Assembly (NCBI RefSeq): GCF_024172165.1
Contig: NZ_JAMZEB010000002.1
Location: forward strand, 8,034,501 to 8,098,500
Direction: 5' to 3'
Origin: Nonomuraea thailandensis
GTDB taxonomy: Bacteria; Actinomycetota; Actinomycetes; Streptosporangiales; Streptosporangiaceae
Length of the DNA: 64,000 bases
This document shows, in pieces, positions 33,630 to 41,692 of this stretch. The notes under the pieces were generated by a model. It had not been told where the DNA came from and ran no database searches. It was given only the letters and a program-made list of their open reading frames with translations. Numbering within the stretch: the first letter of the stretch is position 1; every line of letters starts with the position of its first letter. The position numbers and the translations under genes were made by a program.

Positions 33630-35162
33630 TCATCTCACGCCGAGCCAGAAGCTGAGGGCCGCGTTGGTCTCGTCCTGTCCTGGGGTGTCCTTGTCGGCCA
33701 GGTCGGCGAGGGTCCAGGCCACTCGTACGACTCGGTCGAGGCCGCGGGCTGTGAGGGTGCCCGTGTCCAGGCAGGCCGTCATGGGGCGCATGGCCTCGTC
33801 GGAGGGGCGGTAGTCGGCGTGGAGGACGGAGGAGGGGATCTCGGCGTTGGAGCGCCACTGCGTGCCCGCCAGGCGCTTGGCGGCTCGTTCGCGGGCCGCC
33901 AGGACGCGTTCGGCCACCGTCTCGCTGGATTCCACGAACTGGCGGTCGGCCAGGAGCTCGCGGCGCGAGGAGCGGGCGACGGTGACCTTCATGTCGATGC
34001 GGTCGAGGAGCGGGCCGGAGAGGCGGCCCAGGTAGCGGCGTCTGATCGTGGGAGAGCACTTGCAGGTCTCGGTCTGGTCCTCCGCCTGGGCGCAGGGACA
34101 GGGGTTCGCCGCCAGGACGAGCATGAACCTGGCCGGGAACGTCACCGAGCCCGCCGACCTCGACACCGTCACGCGGCCGGACTCGACAGGCTGTCTCAGC
34201 GCGTCCAGGACATGCCGCGGGAACTCCGGAGCCTCGTCCATGAACAGAACACCCCGATGGGCCAGGGAGACGGCTCCGGGGCGGACGACCGTACTGCCGC
34301 CGCCGATGATCGCGGCGGCGGTCGCCGTGTGATGCGGGCTGACGAACGGAGGGCGGCTCATCATCGGCGCGTTGGCCGGCAGGACGCCCGCGACCGAGTG
34401 GATGGCGGTGACCTCCAGCGCGTGGTCGAGCTCCAGGTCCGGCAGGAGGGTGGGGAGGCGTTCGGCCAGCATGGTCTTGCCCGTGCCCGGCGGGCCGAGC
34501 ATCCACAGGTTGTGGCCGCCGGCCGCGCACACCGCGAGGGCTCGGCGGGCGACCGGCTGGCCGACGACGTCCGCCAGGTCGACGTCGGGGGCGCCGGTCG
34601 TCTTGGGCGGCTCGGCGTACTCCTCGAACTCGGGCCTGGGCGGGTCGTCGCCCTTGCGCAGCCACTCCACGAGCTGGCGCAGGTCCGCCACGGGGATCAC
34701 CTTCACGTCGGGCACGAGGACGGCCTCCGCGGAGTTCGCCGAGGGGACCACGACCGTGACGTCACCGTGCTTGGCCGCGCCCAGGACGGAGGGGAGCACG
34801 CCGCGCACGGCTCTGATGCGGCCGTCGAGGCCGAGCTCCCCCAGGAAGAACGGCTCCGCGATGCGCTCGGCCGGCACCACGCCCGCCGCGCCCAGGATCG
34901 CCACGGCGATCGCCAGATCGAACTGGGAGCCGCGCTTCGGCAGGCTGGCCGGGAAGAGGCTGACGATGATGCGGGCGTCGGGCCAGGGGTAGTTGCTGTT
35001 GACCATCGCCGATCTGACGCGGTCGCGGGCCTCGCTGAGCGCTGTGTCGGGCAGGCCGATGAGGTGGATGCCGGCCAGGCCGTTCCCCACGTCGGCCTCG
35101 ACCTCGACCGTGCGGCCCGCGACCCCCACCAGGGCCACGCTGCGCGTGCGGGCCACGGCCAT
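33630..35162 (-). CDS. YifB/ComM-family Mg-chelatase-like AAA+ ATPase
   Basis: 510 residues. ComM-type helicases promote branch migration during transformation. N-terminal Lon-like ChlI domain (VEVEADVGNGLAGIHLIGLPD...), Walker A GPPGTGKTMLAERL near residue 220, Walker B GVLFMDEAPEFPRHVLDALRQPVE, a cysteine cluster CPCAQ...CKC and the C-terminal Mg-chelatase domain ending AALSFWLGVR. The ATG abuts the yraN stop (35163). It forms a unit with yraN and dprA. Confidence 0.93.
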   Translation of the reverse strand: MAVARTRSVALVGVAGRTVEVEADVGNGLAGIHLIGLPDTALSEARDRVRSAMVNSNYPWPDARIIVSLFPASLPKRGSQFDLAIAVAILGAAGVVPAERIAEPFFLGELGLDGRIRAVRGVLPSVLGAAKHGDVTVVVPSANSAEAVLVPDVKVIPVADLRQLVEWLRKGDDPPRPEFEEYAEPPKTTGAPDVDLADVVGQPVARRALAVCAAGGHNLWMLGPPGTGKTMLAERLPTLLPDLELDHALEVTAIHSVAGVLPANAPMMSRPPFVSPHHTATAAAIIGGGSTVVRPGAVSLAHRGVLFMDEAPEFPRHVLDALRQPVESGRVTVSRSAGSVTFPARFMLVLAANPCPCAQAEDQTETCKCSPTIRRRYLGRLSGPLLDRIDMKVTVARSSRRELLADRQFVESSETVAERVLAARERAAKRLAGTQWRSNAEIPSSVLHADYRPSDEAMRPMTACLDTGTLTARGLDRVVRVAWTLADLADKDTPGQDETNAALSFWLGVR

Positions 35163-35522
35163 CTAGATCGCCCCCCGTACGTGACGGAGGGCGAGATCTC
35201 CGGCGAAGCGCTCCAGGGCGATCACGTCCACGCGCACGGACTCGAACGTGCGGGGCTGCGTGGAGAGCCACTTGGCCGCGAGCATGCGCAGCCTGGCCAG
35301 CTTGGCGGGGCTGACCGACTCCAGTGCCGTGCCGTGGGATCTGCCCGAACGGGTCTTGACCTCGACCACGACGAGGGTGGGGCCGTCCTCCGCGATGATG
35401 TCGATCTCGCCGTGGCGGCAGCGCCAGTTGCGGTCGACCACTCTCATGCCCGAGGCCTCAAGGTAGGTCACGGCTGCCTCTTCGCCGCGTTTGCCGAGCT
35501 CGAGTCTGCTTTCCTTGGCCAT
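35163..35522 (-). CDS. YraN family (UPF0102) nuclease-fold protein
   Basis: 119 residues. Restriction-endonuclease-like fold: LGKRGEEAAVTYLEASGMRVVDRN, then CRHGEIDIIAEDGPTLVVVEVKTR, which carries the PD-(D/E)xK residues. Role not firmly known. ATG 35522 is preceded by GGAGG. Its stop directly precedes the yifB start codon. Confidence 0.93.
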   Translation of the reverse strand: MAKESRLELGKRGEEAAVTYLEASGMRVVDRNWRCRHGEIDIIAEDGPTLVVVEVKTRSGRSHGTALESVSPAKLARLRMLAAKWLSTQPRTFESVRVDVIALERFAGDLALRHVRGAI

Positions 35523-36240
35523 GTGCCACCTCCGTCGTGTCGGTCCGGTGCGGTTCCGGGGATCACCTTCGCGGAGGTGGGGTGGTGGTGAAGGGCCGAA
35601 CGGGGTTCTGTGGATACAGAGGTGCCGGGGCCGACGGGGTGGTGGATAACCCGGGGTGTCAGTGGCTGGGCGGGCCTGAGTGCACAGATGTGCTGCCGTG
35701 GCCACCTGAACGACGAGTTGGTGATACCCGTCTGGAAGTGCTGAGGGGGCACGGAGGCCGGCGACGGGCGGGTGGGCGCGCATGGCAAACGCCAGGACCG
35801 TGGCAGGAGAAGGGCTCACGGGCACGGACGGGATCACGCACGCACCACCGTGGCACGGCACCGGTGAGGCGCTGGGCCTGACAGCGGCTCACACGCGTGG
35901 TGAGAGGCTTGAGCGCGCCGACTCAGAGCAGGTCTGGCACTGGGCCAAGCTCAGGCTTAGGGACGGCTCAGGCTTGGGGACGGCTCGGGCCTCGGCATGG
36001 CTCAGGCGGATGAGGCTCAGACGGATGAGGCTCAGACGGATGAGGCTCAGGCTCACGCCGAGCACGGCACCGGCCCAGGCCGAGGATGAGCACTGACCCA
36101 GGGTCCAGCGCCGGACATGCGCAGGCGCGCACACCCAGGCCCCCCGCACGCCCACGCACAGGTGAACGCGCCAAGGACGCTCCAACGGCCCCGGGGCACG
36201 AGAACCCGCCCTCGCTCACCCCCGGGCCCACCACCGTCAC
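35523..36240. other. 718-bp spacer between DUF2469 gene and yraN
   Basis: No credible gene; longest frames are low-complexity. A 15-bp tandem repeat (35999-36043) and related GGCTCAGGCTT words (35950-35990) occur. The spacer is downstream of the DUF2469 gene and upstream of yraN on the minus strand, so it probably contains the promoter for yraN-yifB-dprA. Confidence 0.55.
35999..36043. repeat. 15-bp tandem repeat, three units
   Basis: Units GGCTCAGACGGATGA at 36014 and 36029 are identical; the first (35999) differs by one base. A fourth partial GGCTCAG follows. On the minus strand they would read as a repeated LIRLS peptide, but no convincing gene contains them. Confidence 0.9.
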
Positions 36241-36564
36241 CTACCCGGAGAACCCTTCCTTGGGCATCTCCAGATCCGCCTTGGCCAGCTCCTCCACGTT
36301 CACATCCTTGAACGTGACCACCCGCACGTTCTTGACGAACCGCGCCGGCCGATACATGTCCCAAACCCACGCGTCCTGCATCTTCACATCGAAGAAGACG
36401 TCGCCGTTCTCGGCGGTACGGACGTCGAGATCGACCGAGTTGGTCAGATAGAACCGCCGCTCAGTCTCCACCACGTACGTGAACAAACCGACGACATCAC
36501 GGTATTCGCGGTAAAGCTGCAGCTCCATCTCGGTTTCGTACTTTTCGAGATCCTCTGCGCTCAT
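36241..36564 (-). CDS. DUF2469-family conserved actinobacterial protein
   Basis: 107 residues, beginning MSAEDLEKYETEMELQLYRE and ending KADLEMPKEGFSG. It matches the small conserved protein found next to rnhB in actinobacteria (Mycobacterium Rv2901c type). Function unknown; acidic and probably cytoplasmic. ATG 36564 has AGGAGG nearby. It lies 39 bp downstream of rnhB. Confidence 0.92.
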   Translation of the reverse strand: MSAEDLEKYETEMELQLYREYRDVVGLFTYVVETERRFYLTNSVDLDVRTAENGDVFFDVKMQDAWVWDMYRPARFVKNVRVVTFKDVNVEELAKADLEMPKEGFSG

Positions 36565-36603
36565 CGCGGTCCTCCTGTCGTACCGGTCCCCCGGTTCGCC
36601 TGC

Positions 36604-37272
36604 TCAGGCAACCCCGGCCCCCATTTCATTTTCACCCATCCCCCTCGCCACCGTGACGAAGGAGTAACGGTGATCAGGACACGGCCCGTGCGCTTGCAGC
36701 GCCAGCCGGTGTCCTGGTGTGACATACCCCTTGTGCTCGGCGAAGCCGTACTGCGGGTAGCGCTCGTCGAGCGCGACCATCAACCGGTCCCTGGTCACCT
36801 TGGCCACGATCGACGCGGCCGCCACGCACGCGGCCACCTGGTCCCCCTTCCACACGGCCAGCGACGGCGCCGGGAGCCCCGGGACCGGGAAGCCGTCCGT
36901 CAGGATGTACTCCGGGTCACAGGGCAACTGCGCGACGGCTCGCCGCATTCCCGAGACGTTGCACTTGTGCAGACCTTTGGCGTCGATCTCCCCCGGTGGG
37001 ATGATCACTATGCCCACGTGCGCCAGACGCATGATCTGGTCGTACAGGCGCTCGCGCACCTGCGGGGTCAGCAGCTTGGAGTCGCCCAGGCCGTCGATCT
37101 GCCTGCGCAGGACGACGGCCGCGACCACCAGGGGGCCGGCGCACGCGCCGCGACCGGCCTCGTCGACGCCCGCGATGGGGGTGAGGCCGCGGCGGGCCAG
37201 CGCCCGCTCATAGGCGTAGAGTCCGGAATCGCGCCGGACGACGCTCGGTCGAGGGCGGAACGCAACTGTCAT
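36604..37272 (-). CDS. rnhB: Ribonuclease HII
   Basis: 222 residues. RNase HII removes ribonucleotides from DNA. Active-site motif GVDEAGRGACAGPLV (Asp, Glu) near residue 35, GLGDSKLLTPQVRE, the third Asp in YILTDGF and AASIVAKVTRDR are present. ATG 37272. It lies between lepB and the DUF2469 gene in the conserved order. Confidence 0.96.
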   Translation of the reverse strand: MTVAFRPRPSVVRRDSGLYAYERALARRGLTPIAGVDEAGRGACAGPLVVAAVVLRRQIDGLGDSKLLTPQVRERLYDQIMRLAHVGIVIIPPGEIDAKGLHKCNVSGMRRAVAQLPCDPEYILTDGFPVPGLPAPSLAVWKGDQVAACVAAASIVAKVTRDRLMVALDERYPQYGFAEHKGYVTPGHRLALQAHGPCPDHRYSFVTVARGMGENEMGAGVA

Positions 37273-37324
37273 GACACAGGCAGCGTACGCCCCATTCGCC
37301 GCATACCGCGACTGGAAGACGCCT

Positions 37325-37918
37325 CTACTTGACCTTGTCGAAAATGTCGGGACGGGAGAAGAGATAGCCCCGCGACAGCGGCCAATAGCGCAGCACGGCC
37401 TTGCCCACCACCGCGTCCTCCGAGATGAAACCGCCTCCGGGCTCCTCCATGTGGGCCCGGGAGTCGGCCGAGGCGCTGCGGTGGTCGCCCATCAGCCAGA
37501 GCTTCCCGGCGGGCACGGTGACGTCGAACTCATCGCCGGAAGCGAAATCGTCCGGGTAGAGGTAGGACTTCTCGTCCAGCGGCGTGCCGTTGACCGTGAT
37601 GCGCTTCTGCTTGTCGCAGCACACCACCTTGTCGCCGCCGATGCCGATGACCCGCTTGATCGTGTCCTCGCCGTTCCAGCCCTTGAAGACCACGATGTCG
37701 CCGCGCTCGGGCTTGCCCGCCAGCTTGTTGACGAACACCCGGTCGTTGACGAGCAGAGTGTTCTCCATCGACACCGACGGGATGTAGAACGACCCGACCA
37801 CGAACGCCTGCAGCAGCAGCGCGATGCCGACGCCCATGACGAGCAGCAGCACGGTTTCGCGGAAACCGCCCTTCTTCTTCTGTTTCCCCACGCCCTCCGC
37901 CTTTTCGGTGTCGGCCAT
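37325..37918 (-). CDS. lepB: Signal peptidase I (second copy)
   Basis: 197 residues. Single N-terminal membrane helix (TVLLLVMGVGIALLLQAFVV), catalytic Ser in SFYIPSVSMENTLL, Lys in DTIKRVIGIGGDKV and the C-terminal box WLMGDHRSASADSR. It lacks the C-terminal second helix found in its neighbour. Its start overlaps the stop of the upstream lepB by one base, so the pair is co-translated. Confidence 0.95.
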   Translation of the reverse strand: MADTEKAEGVGKQKKKGGFRETVLLLVMGVGIALLLQAFVVGSFYIPSVSMENTLLVNDRVFVNKLAGKPERGDIVVFKGWNGEDTIKRVIGIGGDKVVCCDKQKRITVNGTPLDEKSYLYPDDFASGDEFDVTVPAGKLWLMGDHRSASADSRAHMEEPGGGFISEDAVVGKAVLRYWPLSRGYLFSRPDIFDKVK

Positions 37919-38775
37919 CAGCGCCTCCTCCAGAGGCGGCGACGGACCAGCACCAAGGGTACGGCCATGCCGAACCCGGCGACCAGCGGCACCGATCCGC
38001 CCAGCGCCTGCAGGGCGGGCTGGGCGAACGTGTCAGGGATGTCGATCGTGTCGAACCTGTTGAACGGCCAGACGATCACGAAGGCCCGCCCGATGACCTG
38101 GCCTACGGGGATGGAGCCGCCACCCGGGTCGCCGGTGTGCGAGCGGGAGTCGAGCGAGACCGAGCGGTGGTCGCCCATCACCCACAGCCGCTCCGGCGGC
38201 ACCGTGACGTCGAAGAACTCGTCGGAGGGCCGGTCACCCGGGTAGAGATAGCTCTCCTCGTCGATGGGCGTGCCGTTGACCGTGATGCGCCCCTTGGAGT
38301 CGCAGCACTTGACGTGGTCACCGCCCACGCCGATGACCCGCTTGATGTAGTCCTTCTCGCCGGGGATGATGCCGAACGCCGTGCCGACCCACCGGAAGAA
38401 GCCCTCGACCACGTTGGACGGCTCCTCCATCTGGAACTCGCCGTCCCAGGAGTCAACGCCCGAGAAGACCACGACGTCGCCGCGCTCGATGTCACGGGTG
38501 TGGTAGACGAGCTTGTTGACCAGGACCCTGTCGTTGGTCAGCAGGGTGTTCTCCATCGATTCCGACGGAATGTAGAACGCCTGGACCACGAACGTCTTGA
38601 TCAGCAGGGCCAGCGCCAGGGCTACGACGATGAGGACGGGAAGCTCTTTCCAGAACGACCCCTTCTTCTCCTGTTTTTCGCCCTTGGCAGGCTTCTGAGT
38701 CTCTTCGGCGACCACGTCCACCTCGTCCTCGACAGGGCGGCGCGCCGCGCCGTGCTCCTGGCTTTCGCTAGTCAT
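37918..38775 (-). CDS. lepB: Signal peptidase I (first copy)
   Basis: 285 residues. A charged ~45-residue cytoplasmic leader, membrane helix LPVLIVVALALALLIKTFVV, catalytic Ser in AFYIPSESMENTL, Lys in DYIKRVIGVGGD and WVMGDHRSVSLDSR. A second hydrophobic stretch and an Arg-rich end (VPLVLVRRRLWRRR) form a C-terminal anchor. Tandem lepB genes downstream of rplS are common in actinomycetes; the two copies may differ in substrate preference. Confidence 0.95.
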   Translation of the reverse strand: MTSESQEHGAARRPVEDEVDVVAEETQKPAKGEKQEKKGSFWKELPVLIVVALALALLIKTFVVQAFYIPSESMENTLLTNDRVLVNKLVYHTRDIERGDVVVFSGVDSWDGEFQMEEPSNVVEGFFRWVGTAFGIIPGEKDYIKRVIGVGGDHVKCCDSKGRITVNGTPIDEESYLYPGDRPSDEFFDVTVPPERLWVMGDHRSVSLDSRSHTGDPGGGSIPVGQVIGRAFVIVWPFNRFDTIDIPDTFAQPALQALGGSVPLVAGFGMAVPLVLVRRRLWRRR

Positions 38776-38873
38776 CGCTGACGAGCCTAGATGATGCTTC
38801 GGCCCGACAAGCCTCGACCGACGTTACACCGTGCACGAGTCGCTCCACATAAAGGAAACGGCCCTGTAAAGCC

Positions 38874-38902
38874 GAATGGCCCGCGCGACGCGCGGGCCAT
38901 TC
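38874..38902 (-). terminator. Strong hairpin after rplS
   Basis: Perfect 14-base arms (GAATGGCCCGCGCG and its complement) around one central base, starting 15 bp beyond the rplS stop. A weak T-run (GGCTTTAC) follows on the coding strand. This is a likely intrinsic terminator separating rplS from lepB. Confidence 0.75.
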
Positions 38903-38917
38903 GAAAGTCCACCTGTG

Positions 38918-39280
38918 TTACTTGGCGGCCGCCGTCTCGCGCTTCTCGCGGATGCGGGCGGCCTTGCCGCGCAGGTCGCGCATGTAGTAGAGCTTGGCGC
39001 GACGCACGTCACCGCGGGTCACGAGCACGATCTTCTCGATGACCGGGCTGTGCACCGGGAAGGTGCGCTCGACGCCGACACCGTAGCTGACCTTGCGGAC
39101 CGTGAAGGTCTCGCGGGCACCGCTGCCCTGGCGGCGCAGCACGAAGCCCTTGAAGACCTGGATGCGGGAGCGGTTTCCTTCGACGACGCGGACGTGAACC
39201 TCGAGCGTGTCACCGGGGCGGAACGCCGGCACGTCGCCGCGCAGGGTCGCCTTCTCGAGCTCCTGGATCTTCGTGTGCAT
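38918..39280 (-). CDS. rplS: 50S ribosomal protein L19
   Basis: 120 residues. L19 signatures: FRPGDTLEVHVRVVEGNRSRIQVFKG, RRQGSGARETFTVRKVSYGVGVERTFP and the end KLYYMRDLRGKAARI. ATG 39280 gives the standard MHTKIQELEK start; an upstream in-frame MRTAL extension is unlikely. It lies 137 bp downstream of trmD. Confidence 0.97.
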   Translation of the reverse strand: MHTKIQELEKATLRGDVPAFRPGDTLEVHVRVVEGNRSRIQVFKGFVLRRQGSGARETFTVRKVSYGVGVERTFPVHSPVIEKIVLVTRGDVRRAKLYYMRDLRGKAARIREKRETAAAK

Positions 39281-39417
39281 GAGAGCTGTCCTCAAGTCCT
39301 CGCGAGCACGCGGAGGTCCACCCGGCCGGAGCTCGCGGCGGACGCGCTTGCTGATGTGATGAACCCGGGACCGTTACCCGGGCATGCCAGACCAACCCAC
39401 AGGAGGTTGGCAGCGAT
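39281..39417 (-). promoter_or_regulatory. trmD-rplS spacer with two stem-loops
   Basis: Just after the trmD stop, CCAACC/GGTTGG arms (39392-39410) form a short hairpin. Further on, two CCCGGG hexamers seven bases apart form another. These may be a trmD 3' end or an L19 leader structure; no known riboregulator was recognised. Confidence 0.4.
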
Positions 39418-40197
39418 TCAGTTTGCCACATCTTCCGGCTGGAGGCGAAACGCGAGCTCTTCGAGCAGCTTCCTGTCGTGCTTGTCGAGCGTCTCGGGGT
39501 CGAGCGCCGCCGCCAGCTCGGGCCGGTTCCGCACGGTGCGCCTGATCGCCTCGTCGCGCCGCCAGCGGGCGACCTTCCCGTGGTGCCCGGACAGCAGCAC
39601 CGCGGGCACCTCGTGCCCGCGCCACACGGGCGGCTTGGTGTAGACGGGCCCCTCGACCAGGTTCTGCATCGACCCGGGCGCGAACGAGTCGTCCACGGCC
39701 GACTGGGCGTTGCCCAGCACTCCGGGCAGCAGCCTGCCGACGGCCTCCACCATGACCAGCACCGCCACCTCGCCGCCGGCCAGCACGTAGTCGCCGATGC
39801 TGACCTCGTCCACGCGCATCCGCGACGAGTATTCGGCCATGACCCTGGAGTCGATGCCCTCGTAACGGCCGCACGCGAACAGCAGCCACGGCTCCTGCGC
39901 CAGCTCCTGCGCCAGCTCCTGGTCGAACGGCCGCCCGCTCGGTGTCGGCACGATCAGCCGCGGCGAGCCTCCCTCGGCGACGGTGTCGATGGCCTCGCCC
40001 CACACCTCGGGCTTCATGACCATGCCGGGGCCCCCGCCGTAGGGGGTGTCGTCCACGGTCTTGTGCACGTCGTGGGCCCACTCGCGCAGCTGGTGCAGCC
40101 GTACGTCGAGGGTGCCGCGCTCACGGGCCTTGCCGATCAGCGAGACGTCGAGCGGCGCGAAGTACTCGGGGAAGATCGAGATGATGTCGAGCCGCAT
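39418..40197 (-). CDS. trmD: tRNA (guanine-N1-)-methyltransferase TrmD
   Basis: 259 residues. SPOUT-class enzyme making m1G37 in tRNA. Features: RLDIISIFPEYF start, DDTPYGGGPGMVMKPE, and the trefoil-knot SAM site LLFACGRYEGIDSRV with EVSIGDYVLAGGE. ATG 40197 shares a base with the rimM stop (TGATG). Confidence 0.97.
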   Translation of the reverse strand: MRLDIISIFPEYFAPLDVSLIGKARERGTLDVRLHQLREWAHDVHKTVDDTPYGGGPGMVMKPEVWGEAIDTVAEGGSPRLIVPTPSGRPFDQELAQELAQEPWLLFACGRYEGIDSRVMAEYSSRMRVDEVSIGDYVLAGGEVAVLVMVEAVGRLLPGVLGNAQSAVDDSFAPGSMQNLVEGPVYTKPPVWRGHEVPAVLLSGHHGKVARWRRDEAIRRTVRNRPELAAALDPETLDKHDRKLLEELAFRLQPEDVAN

Positions 40198-40697
40198 CAC
40201 AGCAGCCCTTCCGGAGGATCGACGACCAGCCGGCCCGCCTCCAGGTCGACCTCGGGCACCAGCTCCCGCACGAACGGGATGAGCGCGTCCTCCTGACCCT
40301 GGCGGCGCACCACGAGGAGGTCCTGGCCGTGGTGGAGCACGTCCTCCACCTCACCGACGGGCTCGCCGGCGACGGTCCGCACGCTCAGCCCGATGAGCTG
40401 GTGGTCGTGGAACTCGTCGGGGTCGTCGGACGGCGTCACCTCGGAGGAGTCGATGACCAGCATGGTGCCGCGCAGCTCCTCGGCGGCGTCGCGGTCGGTG
40501 ACCCCCTCGAACGCCAGCAGCAGCACGCCCTTGTGCCACCGGCGCCCGGCGACGACGAGCGGCCCCCGGTCGGCGGGGTCGGTCGCGATCGGCTTGCCGG
40601 CGGCGAAACGCAGCTCGGGATCGTCGGTGCGCACCTCCACGGTCACGTCACCGCGTACCCCGTGCGGGCGGCCTATCCGGCCGACGACCAGCTGCAC
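40197..40697 (-). CDS. rimM: Ribosome maturation factor RimM
   Basis: 166 residues. Assists 30S assembly near S19. Starts MQLVVGRIGRPHGVRGDVTVEVRTDDPELRF (split family motif GRIGRPHGVRG), followed by a PRC-barrel half ending PEVDLEAGRLVVDPPEGLL. Sits between the KH-protein gene and trmD as expected. Confidence 0.96.
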   Translation of the reverse strand: MQLVVGRIGRPHGVRGDVTVEVRTDDPELRFAAGKPIATDPADRGPLVVAGRRWHKGVLLLAFEGVTDRDAAEELRGTMLVIDSSEVTPSDDPDEFHDHQLIGLSVRTVAGEPVGEVEDVLHHGQDLLVVRRQGQEDALIPFVRELVPEVDLEAGRLVVDPPEGLL

Positions 40698-40770
40698 GTG
40701 AACCTGCCTTCTCTCTCAACGCGGAGCGCCCCCATCGGAACGAGACCGATGAGGGCGCACAAACCTGACG

Positions 40771-41016
40771 CTAACGGACCGCTTCGTGCAGATCGAGCAG
40801 ATCGACCCGCACGTACTTCCCGTCGGCCAGGGCGTTCACGACCGTGCGCAGCGCCTTGGCGGTGCGCCCGCCGCGTCCGATGACCTTGCCCAGGTCCTCG
40901 GGGTGCACCCGGACCTCCAGGACGCGCCCGCTGCGAATGCGGCGTGCGCGGACCCGGACATCGTCGGGATGTTCGACGATGCCCTTAACGAGGTGCTCGA
41001 GAGCCTCCTCGAGCAC
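40771..41016 (-). CDS. khpA: KH-domain RNA-binding protein (KhpA-like)
   Basis: 81 residues from GTG 41016: VLEEALEHLVKGIVEHPDDV, a KH motif VIGRGGRTAKALRTVV (GxxG loop) and an end VRVDLLDLHEAVR. It matches the small KH protein encoded between rpsP and rimM in Gram-positive bacteria. Longer open frame upstream belongs to rpsP in another frame. The GTG follows the rpsP stop by one base. Confidence 0.93.
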   Translation of the reverse strand: MLEEALEHLVKGIVEHPDDVRVRARRIRSGRVLEVRVHPEDLGKVIGRGGRTAKALRTVVNALADGKYVRVDLLDLHEAVR

Positions 41017-41017
41017 G

Positions 41018-41458
41018 TCAGGCCTCGCCCTCGGACGGGGTCTCGGCGACGGCCTCGGCCTCGTCCTTCTTCTTGCCCTTCCTGGGCGTGGTGGCGGCCG
41101 TGCCGGTGTCGCCACCGGACAGCGCCTCCTTGGCCGCGGCCTCGTAGACGGCGTGGCGGTCGGGCGCGGGCTCGGCCACCAGCAGCGGTGCCGGAGCGGG
41201 CTCGCCCTTGAACTTCTGCCAGTCACCGGTGAGCTTGAGCAGCTTGAGCACCGGCTCGGTCGGCTGCGCGCCGACCCCCAGCCAGTAAGCCGCACGCTCG
41301 GCGTTGACCTCGATGCGCGAAGGGTTCTCCTTCGGGTGGTACAGGCCGATCTCCTCGATCGCCCGGCCGTCACGCTTGGTGCGGCTGTCGGCGACGACGA
41401 TACGGTACTGAGCGTTGCGGATCATGCCGAGCCGCTTGAGCTTGATCTTGACTGCCAC
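41018..41458 (-). CDS. rpsP: 30S ribosomal protein S16
   Basis: 146 residues from GTG 41458. Starts VAVKIKLKRLGMIRNAQYRIVVADSRTKRDG; the S16 core ends near residue 85. An Ala/Glu/Lys-rich tail of about 50 residues (TPRKGKKKDEAEAVAE) follows, as often in actinomycetes. AGGAGAG lies upstream. The frame is open towards 41617, but that segment has no similarity. Confidence 0.96.
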   Translation of the reverse strand: MAVKIKLKRLGMIRNAQYRIVVADSRTKRDGRAIEEIGLYHPKENPSRIEVNAERAAYWLGVGAQPTEPVLKLLKLTGDWQKFKGEPAPAPLLVAEPAPDRHAVYEAAAKEALSGGDTGTAATTPRKGKKKDEAEAVAETPSEGEA

Positions 41459-41692
41459 GGGTGTGGTCTCTCCTGCATTCGAGCGTGGGTGAACGGCACC
41501 TCGCCGAGTGGGGCACGACGGGATGACGCTCCAGGGACAGGCGTAGCCGGCGGGAGGTGAGAGGGCACCCGCATGGCCACGGTGTTCCAACATGCCATTG
41601 TGCCAGATCGACGGCACTGCCTACGACCTGTCACGACAGCACACCGCAAAGGTCCGGCAAGGGGTGGACACGCCCACCCCGCCGCCGACGTC

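Noticed and set aside
39888..39920. Repeated CAGCTCCTGCGC words in trmD
   Set aside because: They encode the ELAQELAQEPW helix, which fits a normal TrmD; no sign of an insertion.
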